Positions 7,964 to 18,227 of a stretch of DNA of 40,413 nt are shown here, piece after piece (position 1 is the stretch's first letter; each line of letters starts with the position of its first letter). The stretch lies in contig PUDQ02000106.1 of the NCBI GenBank assembly GCA_002964805.2, forward strand, positions 1 through 40,413, in the 5' to 3' direction. The notes below the pieces were generated by a model. That model saw only the letters and a list, made by a program, of their open reading frames with translations. It ran no database searches and was not told where the DNA came from. The position numbers and the translations under genes were made by a program. The DNA is from Trametes villosa (taxonomy: Eukaryota; Basidiomycota; Agaricomycetes; Polyporales; Polyporaceae).

Positions 7964-10321
7964 TTACACGAGCTCGATATCTACCGCCGGTGCATTGTCA
8001 AACACGCCCTTCTTGTCCATCCGGAAGTAGCCAACCCTACGATAGACTTTCCTGGTTGTCTGCGAATCAGTGTCTGAGCTGCTCCCCACACCACTGACCG
8101 GATCCGCAGGAACGACAAGAAGACCCTCTGGATTCTTGAACGGGTCCGAAGTGTCTAAGGAAACCAGGACGGCCCACAACGTGTCCTGTGTCTTTGAGTC
8201 TGCCTCCGTGTCCATCGACGCCCTCCCGAGCCGTTCCAAGTACGGAGGCGGCATGTCGGATCTCCACTCCATGCCGTCCAAGTTGACGTTGTCGTCCAGA
8301 TCGAACACTTCCCGGCGTTGACCTGGCGTCGGTGATGGAGGGTACAGCTCATCGCCGTCCACCGCGCACGCTAGCAGGGTTGTGTGCAGGATGAGCGACC
8401 CACCGGTCACTCTACCGAAGGGAAGCGCGTCGTCCTCGAGTGTGACCTCGCAGCGGACTAGCTTGAGCCGCGCGATGGCGCCCTGGCGGCCGCGACCCGC
8501 TGTGCGCGCCCGCGGCCACATCGACTTCACCATCCGAACGCCGCCTTGGACGGACGCCCACGACCACGACGGGGCGCAAGGTTCGGGGAGGCGCTCGAGG
8601 TGGGCGCCGCCCTCTGCCCTCTGCCACAGGAGGTCGACGAGGAAGGTTTCGCGCCACAGGCCTGCGAGGTATTCTGAGCCGAGGAGGCGGTGGAACTCCC
8701 GCGCGATAGCGCCGCAGGCGACCAGTTTGTCTCCTGGGTCGCTCAGCATGCGCTGGCTGTAGTCCTCCACGACGCGTAGCCAGTCGTCGTGAACGGCCGT
8801 CCACTGCGCGGAGCCGTGCTGCACTGTCGGTGGGTCGGGAAGGAAGAGCACGTCAGGGAGACGCCGTTCGCCGCGAGGAATACAGAGCGCCCGGCCGACG
8901 TTTTGGATAGCTGTTTGGCACCTGTACTGGAGCGTCTTGGAGGTGAAGATGAGCGCGCGCGGGGACATTAGGTACTCTTGCATGCACCAGGCACGGGCGT
9001 CGATGGGCTCCGGAGGCCTTCTGTCGAGCGGCTCCCGGGAGATATATACCTTCCCGACTTTTGGCTTCACGTAGCGGCTCACCAAACGACCCAGATCGGA
9101 CGAAGCAGGGGGAGGAGGGCAGATGAACGGAAGGGCGATGTCCGGTGGTATCGCTGGGCGGTCCTGCAGGAAGCCTTCGCTGACCTTCCGCGCACTCGCC
9201 GCAATGATGGTTAGGTACGCGCGGCGATATATCATGTGCATACGCCCAATCTCGTGTCGTTGATCCTTCTCCGAGTCCTGGACAATGCACAGGCTATCTG
9301 CCCAAAGAAACTGGAACCCGAGGGCATGCGTGACGCGGATGGCATCGCGAATAGTTTGAGGGAGGAGGGTGGGGTTGATTCCATCGGAATAGGTAGATAC
9401 GTTCGCGGTAGTAGTGCTGTGTGGCTGATTCTCGCCCCATACGTAGCTGAGTGCGATATATCTGCCGCGTTGACCATTAGTAAAGACCAGTCGAGGCGCG
9501 TGGGGTTCACTGCAGTCGATAAGCCGAGTGGGAAGGGGAGAGTCCGCGGTGTCCCAGATGACTTGGCAAGTTTTGTGTCCATCCATACACTCCTCGATAC
9601 ATCCTAGAGCGAGGGCCATCGCGCGCGAAGATCCTACATCCAGCACGGGAGGGCGGGCAGCAATATACGGCGCGGCGGGATCATCTGTGCTTATGAGGCC
9701 TGTCAGTAAGGGCTTCGACGGCTGAACGCGGACCACATGGATGCACCCACTCTCGTCGGTGTAGATGAACCCAGCAGAAGCCGACTGGGACCCCTCACAA
9801 GCTACTGAGAGCCCTTGGACATTCCGTGGCGTGCTGGAGATGTCGATAAAATCTGAGGTTGTCGAACGGCCAACGGCGATCCTGATGTTCAAGCGTCGCC
9901 CATCAAGGTATGGAGATGACACTTTCGAGGCGGGATTATCGGGTATGGTACCGGACAGGAATTGACACCAGACACAACCGGCGGCCGCGCGGTCCTCTAG
10001 CCCCTTGAGTGTTGTTGTGTAAGTATACCCGGTGGCTTCCAAGTCATATTTCATTGTTGTTACGAGATCAGCGAGTTCCGCTTTTGAGAGGTCTTCCCCA
10101 CTTGGCAGCGTTGGTTTGGCAAACAGCCCGAGCTGTGCAGCGAAGGGGTTCTCCCAGCAGAATCGACAGATGGAGGATGGTCTCTGTGGTAGAGTAGTCA
10201 CGGTGATGTCGGAATCTAAGTTCGAAGTAGCAGGTGCAGAGCTAGTAGAGGCAACTTGAAGAGGGCCTGCGCGTTCCCGAGGATGACGAAAGAATTGAGA
10301 GATGGCGTCCCTGTAGCCCAT
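7964..10321 (-). CDS. HET-domain (heterokaryon incompatibility family) protein
   Basis: A single uninterrupted frame of 785 residues runs from the ATG at 10321-10319. An in-frame start at 10492 would add 57 hydrophobic residues and I judge it less likely. The HET domain spans about residues 285-435. It has YIALSYVWG at 288-296, then LPQTIRDAIRVTHALGF, LWADSLCIVQD and the downstream MIYRRAYLTIIAASA. Ahead of it lie two Cys pairs, CRFC (52-55) and CVWC (116-119), which could form a small zinc site. Near the C-terminus APSWSWASV is the tryptophan motif that usually follows HET domains. HET proteins act in non-self recognition or as cell-death effectors in fungi; most basidiomycete members are uncharacterised. 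The gene is convergent with the oxidase. Having no intron is unusual beside its neighbours. Confidence 0.9.
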   Translation of the reverse strand: MGYRDAISQFFRHPRERAGPLQVASTSSAPATSNLDSDITVTTLPQRPSSICRFCWENPFAAQLGLFAKPTLPSGEDLSKAELADLVTTMKYDLEATGYTYTTTLKGLEDRAAAGCVWCQFLSGTIPDNPASKVSSPYLDGRRLNIRIAVGRSTTSDFIDISSTPRNVQGLSVACEGSQSASAGFIYTDESGCIHVVRVQPSKPLLTGLISTDDPAAPYIAARPPVLDVGSSRAMALALGCIEECMDGHKTCQVIWDTADSPLPTRLIDCSEPHAPRLVFTNGQRGRYIALSYVWGENQPHSTTTANVSTYSDGINPTLLPQTIRDAIRVTHALGFQFLWADSLCIVQDSEKDQRHEIGRMHMIYRRAYLTIIAASARKVSEGFLQDRPAIPPDIALPFICPPPPASSDLGRLVSRYVKPKVGKVYISREPLDRRPPEPIDARAWCMQEYLMSPRALIFTSKTLQYRCQTAIQNVGRALCIPRGERRLPDVLFLPDPPTVQHGSAQWTAVHDDWLRVVEDYSQRMLSDPGDKLVACGAIAREFHRLLGSEYLAGLWRETFLVDLLWQRAEGGAHLERLPEPCAPSWSWASVQGGVRMVKSMWPRARTAGRGRQGAIARLKLVRCEVTLEDDALPFGRVTGGSLILHTTLLACAVDGDELYPPSPTPGQRREVFDLDDNVNLDGMEWRSDMPPPYLERLGRASMDTEADSKTQDTLWAVLVSLDTSDPFKNPEGLLVVPADPVSGVGSSSDTDSQTTRKVYRRVGYFRMDKKGVFDNAPAVDIELV

Positions 10322-10742
10322 GTTGTGATTACCAAAACTCGGACAAGCAGTTCTATCCGGGTCAAGCAGATGTATTCGGACGACAAGCCTCAGGAGAATA
10401 GAGTGATAAAGCCTCGAGGGTAACAGGAGCGCGAGCTTGGGTGAGGAGGTCACGAAGGTTGAGCGTTGAGAGCAGAGAGCGGAGGCGCCCAAGACACACC
10501 GCGCGCTTGACTTAGGCTATCGCGCGCAGCTCTGGGCTCCGACTTGGACTGCACGATCGAACAGGGTTTTTGATAGCGGCTCAAGATCCATGCAAAGTGG
10601 GTTGAGTTATGAGGGCGATATCCATTCAAAGTGAAGGTGGAAACAGCCAGATGACATTGCAACACGCGCACTACTGGAACGCACAAGGTACTCATAGTAC
10701 TTAGTACTCGAACCCGGCCGCGAACTGCTCACTTCGGCGCAT

Positions 10743-10817
10743 GTTGGTTTCCCCGGCGGCGTCCACGAAGGCGCACCGCCGAGTACTTATCCCGAGGGCC
10801 GCGGAAAGGCCTGCGCC
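10743..10817. repeat. degenerate direct repeat R1, copy 1
   Basis: This copy matches 11372-11433 loosely: both run GTTGG-T/C-TTCCCC, then a GCGGCG-type stem, TACT, a TCCC...GGGCC tract and AGGCCTGCGC. An imperfect stem (CGGCGG...CCGCCG) sits where the other copy has a perfect one. Confidence 0.5.
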
Positions 10818-11371
10818 AGGACCAGGCGCGCGCATATGCGCACGCGCACCCGACCCGTACCTCGAGAATCTTGAGGCACACATGTTGAAGTCGTCTTGAA
10901 GCACGCGTGGTGGGTCTGTCAGACGGCGAGCGCGGTCAGCATACCGAGACACCGACGAGCGGGACACATACAGTGGTAGTGAGTGATATGCGCCGTCGGC
11001 GCGAGACCGCCCTGGTCGTATGTCGCGGTGAGTAGCGACTTCGCTCCCGGGGATGCGGTCCGCCTCGCGCGCCAGCTGCGGTCGTACACCGCGTTGAGCG
11101 GTCGCGTGTCGCGCTGGCGCGCGGCGTCGTCACTCGGGCGACAGGGTCGGTACCAGCTCAGGCAGCGAGCCAATCTCCGGAGTAACCTGTCGTGCGTGTC
11201 AGTAAAGAGCCAAACGCGCGGCAGAACGGGGCGACGTACAAGGGTACTGCAACAGAGACGCGCTCAAAACATTGCCCTGGCGGAGAGCGGGCGTCAGCAT
11301 GCACAATCACCGCAAGGATGAGGATCAATGAGGCGCACTTACCTGCGGGACGGCGACCGTCGCCGAGCGCA

Positions 11372-11433
11372 GTTGGCTTCCCCGCCGCAACGCGGCGGGT
11401 ACTAGTCCCAGGGGCCACGAAGAGGCCTGCGCT
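11372..11433. repeat. degenerate direct repeat R1, copy 2, with perfect hairpin
   Basis: This is the second copy of the repeat at 10743-10817. It contains CCCGCCGC (11381-11388), AAC, then GCGGCGGG (11392-11399), a perfect 8-bp stem with a 3-nt loop. Just upstream, 11351-11365 is a 15-bp palindrome, CGGCGAC-C-GTCGCCG. Confidence 0.55.
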
Positions 11434-11458
11434 ATCCCTGGGGAGGAAACCACTCCGT

Positions 11459-11610
11459 CCCTCACAGCGGGTCTGTCATCGTGCAGTGCTCCTCTTGACT
11501 GTGAGGTGGCGGTACGGGGAGACTGTCTTACTCTCCCTCACAGCGGGTCTGTTATCGGGCAGTGTTCCTCTTAACTGTGAGGGGGCAGTACGGAAATTCT
11601 GCCTTACTCT
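11459..11610. repeat. two tandem ~76-bp units, each a hairpin
   Basis: Unit 1 starts at 11459 and unit 2 at 11535, a period of 76, with about 85% identity by eye. Each opens with CCCTCACAG and has its reverse complement 31 nt further on: CCTCACAG/CTGTGAGG at 11460-11467/11499-11506, and CCCTCACAG/CTGTGAGGG at 11535-11543/11575-11583. The pairing arms are conserved, whereas the tail after the stem varies. Confidence 0.75.
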
Positions 11611-11851
11611 CCAACCCGCACCTGTCTTGGAGGTTCCCCAAGCAAGAGTCTACCGAATAGACGTACCTGGTCGAACGCGGGAAGGCCCAATCAAGGCTGC
11701 CGTCCCTCAGATTCGCAAGCGCAGGACTTTCGTCGCACGCTGCGTGAACATGCTGCTGGAGAGACAGCGTCAGCATAGGAGCGGAGCAAGGCAGGCAGGT
11801 GAACTCACGAGGCATGCCGCGTCCAGGTGCGGCTGGCAGCGCACGTCTCCT

Positions 11852-11939
11852 CCCGCCGGCTCAAGGCTCAGATGCCGAGTTCACCACATGTGGCAGCGTT
11901 CGGAGACGGCTCTGCGGCGGAGCTGAGGAGCCCCGCCGT
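11852..11939. repeat. degenerate direct repeat R3, copy 1
   Basis: The stretch beginning CCCGCCGGCTCAAGGCT and ending CCGCCGT recurs at 12104-12193 with the internal landmarks ATGCCGAGTTCACCACA and GGAGACGGCTCTGCGGCGG. The two copies are about 252 bp apart and differ by several substitutions and short indels. Confidence 0.65.
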
Positions 11940-12103
11940 CCGGGTCCGTCGGGACCGCGGACTCGACGCCCCAGCCTCCAGGCATTCACCTAGAGGCTGA
12001 CGGCGTCGCACTGGCCAGTGGCGCAGAGGGATAATGGTCCTCGACGGCCGCGCTGACCAGTGACCGTGAGCTTTGATACTCACGTTAGCAGTGCGCGTCT
12101 CGG

Positions 12104-12193
12104 CCCGCCGGCTCAAGGCTACAATGCCGAGTTCACCACAGAAATATGGCAGCGGGGGAGACGGCTCTGCGGCGGGCTAGGAAGCTCCGCCGT
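12104..12193. repeat. degenerate direct repeat R3, copy 2
   Basis: This is the second copy of the repeat at 11852-11939. It ends five bases before the large palindrome at 12198-12227. Confidence 0.65.
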
Positions 12194-12197
12194 GTGT

Positions 12198-12227
12198 TTG
12201 ACGCGCGCCCTACAGGGCGCGCGTCAA
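12198..12227. repeat. 30-bp near-perfect palindrome
   Basis: TTGACGCGCGCCCT (12198-12211), AC, then AGGGCGCGCGTCAA (12214-12227) form a 14-bp perfect inverted repeat with a two-base centre. It could extrude as a cruciform or, if transcribed, fold as a hairpin. Confidence 0.85.
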
Positions 12228-12276
12228 GTAGTGCCTCGCATGGCTTCCGTCGGTGAAGACATCCACCAACCTGCGC

Positions 12277-12302
12277 GAGCCTCGGGCGTGTTCCCGAGGC
12301 TC
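12277..12302. repeat. 10-bp-stem inverted repeat
   Basis: GAGCCTCGGG (12277-12286), CGTGTT, then CCCGAGGCTC (12293-12302) form a perfect stem with a 6-nt loop, 50 bases beyond the 30-bp palindrome. Confidence 0.8.
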
Positions 12303-14967
12303 GGCAAGACAGAACACCGCCCCGGATGGGGAGCGGGGTCCTTAGAGCGTCAGCTTGTAAGGGCATCTGCTCATCCGCAGGCTCGGGGTGGATCCCGGTG
12401 CCATCGCGGTGGTGGCGCGGCGCTGGTGGTACAGCGCGGCCCGTTGCCTCGAACATATACCTTAGGAAGAGAGTAGACATACGGACATAGCCCACTGGGC
12501 TGGGTGCCGCCGTAGAGCGCGGCTCCCAAGCCCGAGCGGGGATCAAAACGGATAGGTGGGCTGGAAGACCATCAGTCAGTCATATGGCCTACAAGTCGAG
12601 GGAAAGGGTGCGTACTGTGTGTGGTGTGGATGGCGCTGCCCACTTCGCCAGGTGGGCTCGTCGCGGTCGGCCACCGTTAGAGGAGGCGACGCTGATGAAA
12701 CCATACACTGGGTCAGCAGTCGAGCTCAAGCGAGCAGAAAGAAGACGTACTCGACTGCGCAACATCGGCGCGTGCTAGCAGCAGATCAAAGGCAGCGCTC
12801 AGTGCCGGTCCGCAGTCGAAGATGAACGACATACCTTCCAAGCCCTCACGAGGACTGCGTGCGCCGCTGTGAAGGCGCACGCTGTGGTGACCTCGGAGGG
12901 ACTTGAGCTGGCGAGTGAAGGCCGGGAAGGCTCTGGGGAGAAGAGAGGGCGACCGGGCCCCTTCTTATAGCTTTCCGGGCGGGGCGGGCGCTCGCCACGG
13001 CCCTTGACGGAACGGCGAGCGCCCCCACCCGCACGGACCCCCACAAACGCTTCGCCGCATTCGGTCGCCTCACGCAGCGTGTCTCTGCCTTCGACGGCTG
13101 AGTTTCAATTCGGCGTATCGATGGGCGCGCGTTTTGTGCTTCGGGCTTGCCCTTCGCGGCCTGGAAGGTTGCAGAAACAAAAGGAGGGGTCGCCTCCTCC
13201 CGCGATGGGTTAGGAGATAATCAGAAGCCCGAGTATCCCACCCTGCTTCCTGTGAGTAAAGCGCGACGGAGATCACAAAGAAGCGTCTCGTCGGAGTCGG
13301 GTGTTGTCTTCTGGCCCGGGGGCGCCGGCCGGTTTAACTGCCACCGAGGCCAGGCCCGATATGCCCTGAGAAGACTTAGCAGGATATCATTCACAGCGCT
13401 CTCCGCACAGCAAGACATAGAGTAACTCGCTAGAGTTTTTACGTGCTCGGCGCAGCTATGTTGGCGGTTTCGAGTGATGAGCGATGATGGAGGTTAAGTT
13501 GAGTTTGAGATGCGGCGAGCGCCCACGGGCGGCGAAGTGTTTGGATGTGTTTGGTGGAGTGTAGGGTCCTGCCCGTTCCGCGCCGGGCCTCTCCCTGGCT
13601 CTCCCCTTGTTCTCGTCGCGGTCGCATGCTCCTCGCAGACACCCTTTCTTCCAGCGAATGCTCTGATAAACTGCTGCGCCTTCACGCTGTACTTGGGTAC
13701 CCCTCGTGCGAGAAGAAACCCCGTTTCTTCAGCAAGGACGGCGGAGCCTCGGGCCTGCCTCCTCTGGAAGGGAGGCACCGTCTCTGCGGTCGAGCGGGCG
13801 GTGCGCAATCGTCGGCGGCGGAATGCAGACCCTAGGATACCCACACGCCGGCAGGGGTATATACAGTCCCGGGTGCAGTGCACGGCCTCGCCGGCCCCTC
13901 CGTGACGCTTGGCTCAGACGCCTTCAAGCGCCCGTATGCTGGGGGTCCATCCTGGATTCAAGCGTTCCGAGCCCTTCCCCGCCCCCGTCGTGCTGTTCAA
14001 CCACCAACAGCTTGGAATACTAGCCAGTAAAATGGCAGTATCTCTCCTGACACTCCCGCACGCATCGACGTAAGACAGGTGTGTACTACACAACGGATGA
14101 AGTCAGTATGTCAGACTGCACAGCAGGCGGCAACACGGGCGACCACCGAACGGTGGTGTATGGCCATTCTCCAACCGTAGCCACGCGAAGTTGTACACAA
14201 GATGTTCGAATAGCTTGGGACTACTCTGGTCATCGTCGCCGGTGCGTTATCCTGCCTCTCAACCTTGCGCCACCATCCTCATCATTGCATCCCCCAGTAG
14301 CCTCCGGTGGGCCCTTGCCGACTACTAGCACTCTCGGTGCTCCGACATATGACTCTCGGAAGATCCCTGCGCCTTAGGCGACCATGAAGAAGTCGCTACC
14401 CTACGTATACTACCGTTTCTCCCAGTTTTGACCGCCGAGCCCGATGTGGTGCACGTTCGGTGCCGTTCAACTACTACGTGCTCTCCGACGCGGCGCGCAT
14501 CTCGAAGAAGGTGCAAGCCACGCCCAATACGTAGTTGCCGTGCTACTGAGGTGGAACAAATGCTCATCCTTGCTCCGATGGTAGTATGAAGAGCATGGCG
14601 CGTCGGTCCAGTCGGCAAGGTCTCTCGCTCGTCTTGAGCCTGCAGTCAGCCTAGCGCAAGCAAATTCTTACACCTTCGCTGGCCAACGCAGGGCTGCTGG
14701 CACACCTGCAGAACATTGACGTTATGCCGTCACAGTCCCGCACCCGACGGCCAGTATGGGTCCTTCACAGTCACTCGGTTTGCACTCGTCCTCAGTCATT
14801 CAAGTGCAAGATCTCTGTGCAAACCGACTATATTTGTGGCGCATCCTCATCTTGGTCCTGGCGTCGTGTCCGCCGCCAGTCTTCGAAAGTCCTACTACAG
14901 TGACAGAGGACAGGAGAGAAACCAGTATGGTGCATGAGGGGGCACGACCACGGGCCACCATCCAGTG

Positions 14968-15601
14968 CCGGTATCGACCGGTGGCGGTTTGGTGTGGATG
15001 GCGTGGTCGGTGCAAGCGCACCGGGGAGTCGTTTATGCGCAGAGGGAGGGGGGCGAGTTCCGGAGCCAGTCCGGGTTCGCGGTGGGGAGTCCGAGAACTC
15101 CACATAACGAGCAGCCTCTGGCCTGAGGTTGCGCGCCTGGGCACACCTTCAGTGGGGAGATCGCTTGCAGGAGAGGGGGGAACTCACTGGATACTCCCGC
15201 GAGGGAGTGTTTTGGGTTCCTCATGGACGACAGTGGCTGGCCTTGCCACGGTACACCCGCAGGATTTTGGAGTCGGCGCCAGCTGGGAAGTGTGGGCCCA
15301 ATGGCTGGCGCTGGTTTGGTCAGTCCAGCGGCGGAGAGTGGTCGTCGCAGGGCTGTGTCTGGCAGGTCGTGATAGCGAGGCGAAAGCGAAGACGGAGTGT
15401 GGCGGGAGGCCGAGAATGGGGTGCATCCCGATGACTACAGACAGTGTGCAGGCTATACCTGCACCGGGTTCAGACCCCCTTGTCAGATGTTCGACTTCCG
15501 ACAAGGGGCGGTGGGGGACTCCGCGATGTCTCCCATGCATAGAAGGCGGCGCGGAGTGGCATCCTCCTCTCTCTCAGAGCGGCAGGTCGTGCAAACCTGC
15601 C
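14968..15601. repeat. cluster of six short perfect hairpins
   Basis: Perfect inverted repeats occur at 14968-14981 (5-bp stem, 4-nt loop), 15008-15023 (6 bp, AAGC loop), 15193-15208 (6 bp, GCGA tetraloop), 15446-15464 (7 bp, 5-nt loop), 15476-15508 (9 bp, 15-nt loop) and 15581-15601 (7 bp, 7-nt loop). The last three fall within 156 bases. The loops are small and some match stable RNA tetraloops, but I cannot assign an RNA family. Confidence 0.55.
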
Positions 15602-15680
15602 GAGCCGAGTTCGAGTCTGGATGATGTGCGTCAGCGTCTGACGTGGGTTGCTAATCGTGGTAGAGGCCGGGACTGACCGG

Positions 15681-16305
15681 ACGCAAAGGGAACAATGAAC
15701 TCGTCCAGGCGATCTTGGCGCGCCTGAACGGAGTCGCGGTGGGTGCGTCCCCCGCTTCTCGAGCGCCATACGCACGCGCGCATATGAAGTCGAGAGCTAG
15801 GCTGTGGAGTGTCAGAGCCATTTTTCGCGAAGAGGCTTAGAAAGAACCTACAAAACGCGGAATGAGCAAAGTGAGCCTGTCCAGACGATCTTGCCGCGTC
15901 GGAGGGGTCAGGCTTAAGGCGAGCTGGGGAATCAACTTCGGGTAGCCCGGGAACCAGCCCCTCTCCGAGTACGACGCGTTTGCAACCGCGTCGTATCCGG
16001 TTTGAGCCTGAGAGGACTAACATTAGCCGCTGAAATGAAGCTGGAAGAAATTGTAGACTCACCAGATAACAGGGCGACCGTAGCCAATCCCCTAGTGAAC
16101 GAAGCTCACGAAGGGAGGACACGGGACATCTGCCGTCCCCAGGATAGTGCGTACTTGATCGCGTGAGATCTTGAGGAAAGCTTAATAGAGCAAAGGCATC
16201 GTCAGCGCTCGAGCTACGCCTAGATTGTACCAGGAATGCTCACCAGATGCGGAATGACCGATGGACGAAAGGCGTATCCGGACGATCTTGCCAATGTCGG
16301 AGTGG
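15681..16305 (+). repeat. three diverged copies of a ~55-bp motif
   Basis: Related stretches near 15681-15735, 15853-15905 and 16246-16305 share an AA-rich lead, a GTCC-like step and then (G/A)CGATCTTG(G/C)C. The GATCTTG core falls at 15711, 15887 and 16284. The similarity is weak outside the core. Confidence 0.4.
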
Positions 16306-18227
16306 ATAGCCGGAGCTGCGCGAAGCAGCGCAGGCCCGACTGGTGTGTATGGAATGCAATGCTGGGGAACGGCGAGCAATCACCAGTGTCGGACGTGTTG
16401 AAAGTTGAACGGGGTGAACAAGATGAACGAAGAGCCCAAGGAGAGTTGACAATGGGCTCTGGAAGTGGACGAAGAAACGTCCGAGGTTGTGAACTTGATC
16501 GTACGCCCACCGAAGCCGCAGGGGTGAGTCGGGCTTATGTCGGCGAAGCGCACGCGCATCGACGCTCGAACACGCCCTCACTGGATGACGGTGGGCGGCC
16601 GCCAGTGCAGAGCTTGCTGAGCGTCGATGGAAATGATCGAGTCGCCTCGCCGAGAGGTGCACCGCCGGGGAGACTGGGCGAGGTCTGCTTAGCGTACGGT
16701 GGGACGTCGGCGAAGGAAACGGGTGGCGAAGGCCACGAGCTGCAGTGGTTGTCGACTCCAAGGGCGCCGGAGGAGGGGTCGCGACAGTCTGCCGCATGGA
16801 AGAGGGGCCATACTAGACAGCGCCCAGAGCGGGAAGGAGACTTTAGCAACAGGCGCGAGAGAGAACAACCCGGTTGCAGTCCGTAGCGTTGGACAAACAG
16901 ACCAGGGCAAGCTCAACAGGTGGCGGAGTTCAGCAAGCCCGAGTCACGGTCGCCGAGGAAAGGACGCAAGAAGTCAGTGAGCCAGTGTTGAGACTCGAAG
17001 AGCAGTGCCGCAAGATGTCGCCCGTCGAAGTGAACAAGACACAGGCCGCGCCCCAGGAAAAAATGAGGAAACGGATGGTCATGGTCTTGAGAACCGATAT
17101 GAGTTGACTCGGCTGGACCTGAGTGACGGACCGACGAGTAGCAGAACCGGTTGGGCCCTCGGGTGGTGGCAGACCGAAGCTTGTCGCAGATGAACGAGAT
17201 GCCGAGTCGTGATTGACTAGGTCCCGGCGAAGATGAGCGTGGTCGAAGGCTGAGGACGATGAGTGGTGTGACTCCAAGCAGAGGCAATAGACGTACTTCG
17301 GGGTGCCTCCAACCCGAAGGCCTCTGCGGCGACCCTTCATCGACGTGCTTAACCTAGTCGACAAAGCTATCCTCCAAGATGCCCTCCGTCGAGCGGGCCA
17401 TTGAGCCATTGGGGCTTCGACGAAGGTTGGTATTGCCACTACGAGCCCGAGTTGCACGTCCCACCGAGCATATGCCGGAAGAGGTGGGTGGTGTCGGAGG
17501 CCGAGTCACCTCAGACGACACCATGAGCAGCGAGAAGAGCGCATGTAGAGAAGCAAAGTTGAACCAGAGGGAGAGGGTGGTCGTTCGCGGGAAAGAGGCG
17601 ATGAAGAGCTTACAGCCGGAAACCAGTACTATATCCCAGGCTCCGGAGGCTGGCAGTAGACGGCACGGTCAGCCGCTACCCTCTGGCGGGATGACGGCGG
17701 TTGGGTTTCAGTTCGGACTATCACATTACGCCATACGCCTCCTAGACCCGGATTACTGCCATGTTCTCGACTAGTCTCGTAGGATGTTGTGAGCTCGAGC
17801 AAGGAGGGAAGCGGCTCTGATGGGTGCCGCGGTGGTAGTAATGGTAACAGTCGCGACTTGAGCTCAGGCGCCTCATGAAGAGAAAGTACGGACCTCTTAC
17901 CTGAACAAGCGTGTCTATCACGTACTTCTGTGCACAGATGCACCAGCCTGACCTTTAAGAAACATATTTACATTTTCAGTGCATGCGCACGAGCAGCAAA
18001 TGGTACAGTAAGCAGTTGGAACTTCCGGTGGCGACCTAATAACAGCACAACGATGCGGTGGTACAGATACAGTAGCAGTGGTAACGACGAATAAACAGAC
18101 GGGCCCGGTAAATATGCGTCAGAGAGATGTAGTCCGGATCCTAGATGGTAGTGGCGGCGGTCGCGACGACGGGGATGATGGTGACGATGGACGGGGGTGG
18201 CGAGAGCGGAGGACAGTACTAGGGGAA

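Larger units (their letters stand above)
10493..18227. other. gene-poor, repeat- and hairpin-rich interval
   Basis: No frame in these 7.7 kb has recognisable domains or a convincing exon chain. The longest plus-strand frames (14756-15676 and 16236-16886) are compositionally odd, and the first covers a cluster of perfect hairpins. One stretch near 14440-14520 reads as a single exon-like peptide (including NYYVLSDAARISKK, with an AG before and GT after), perhaps a gene relic, but nothing around it continues. The rest contains the degenerate direct repeats and inverted repeats listed separately. From about 15.6 to 17.7 kb the plus strand is purine-rich. It is most likely decayed mobile or non-coding DNA. 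Confidence 0.6.

Noticed and set aside
15571..15625. tRNA-like arms (7-bp stem loop followed by GTTCGAG) suggesting a tRNA or SINE
   Set aside because: The T-stem does not pair, there is no acceptor stem or T33, and no A box is in place.
14756..15676. 306-codon plus-strand frame
   Set aside because: Trp/Arg-rich with no domain, no relative recognised, and it runs through six perfect hairpins; more likely chance in GC-rich DNA.
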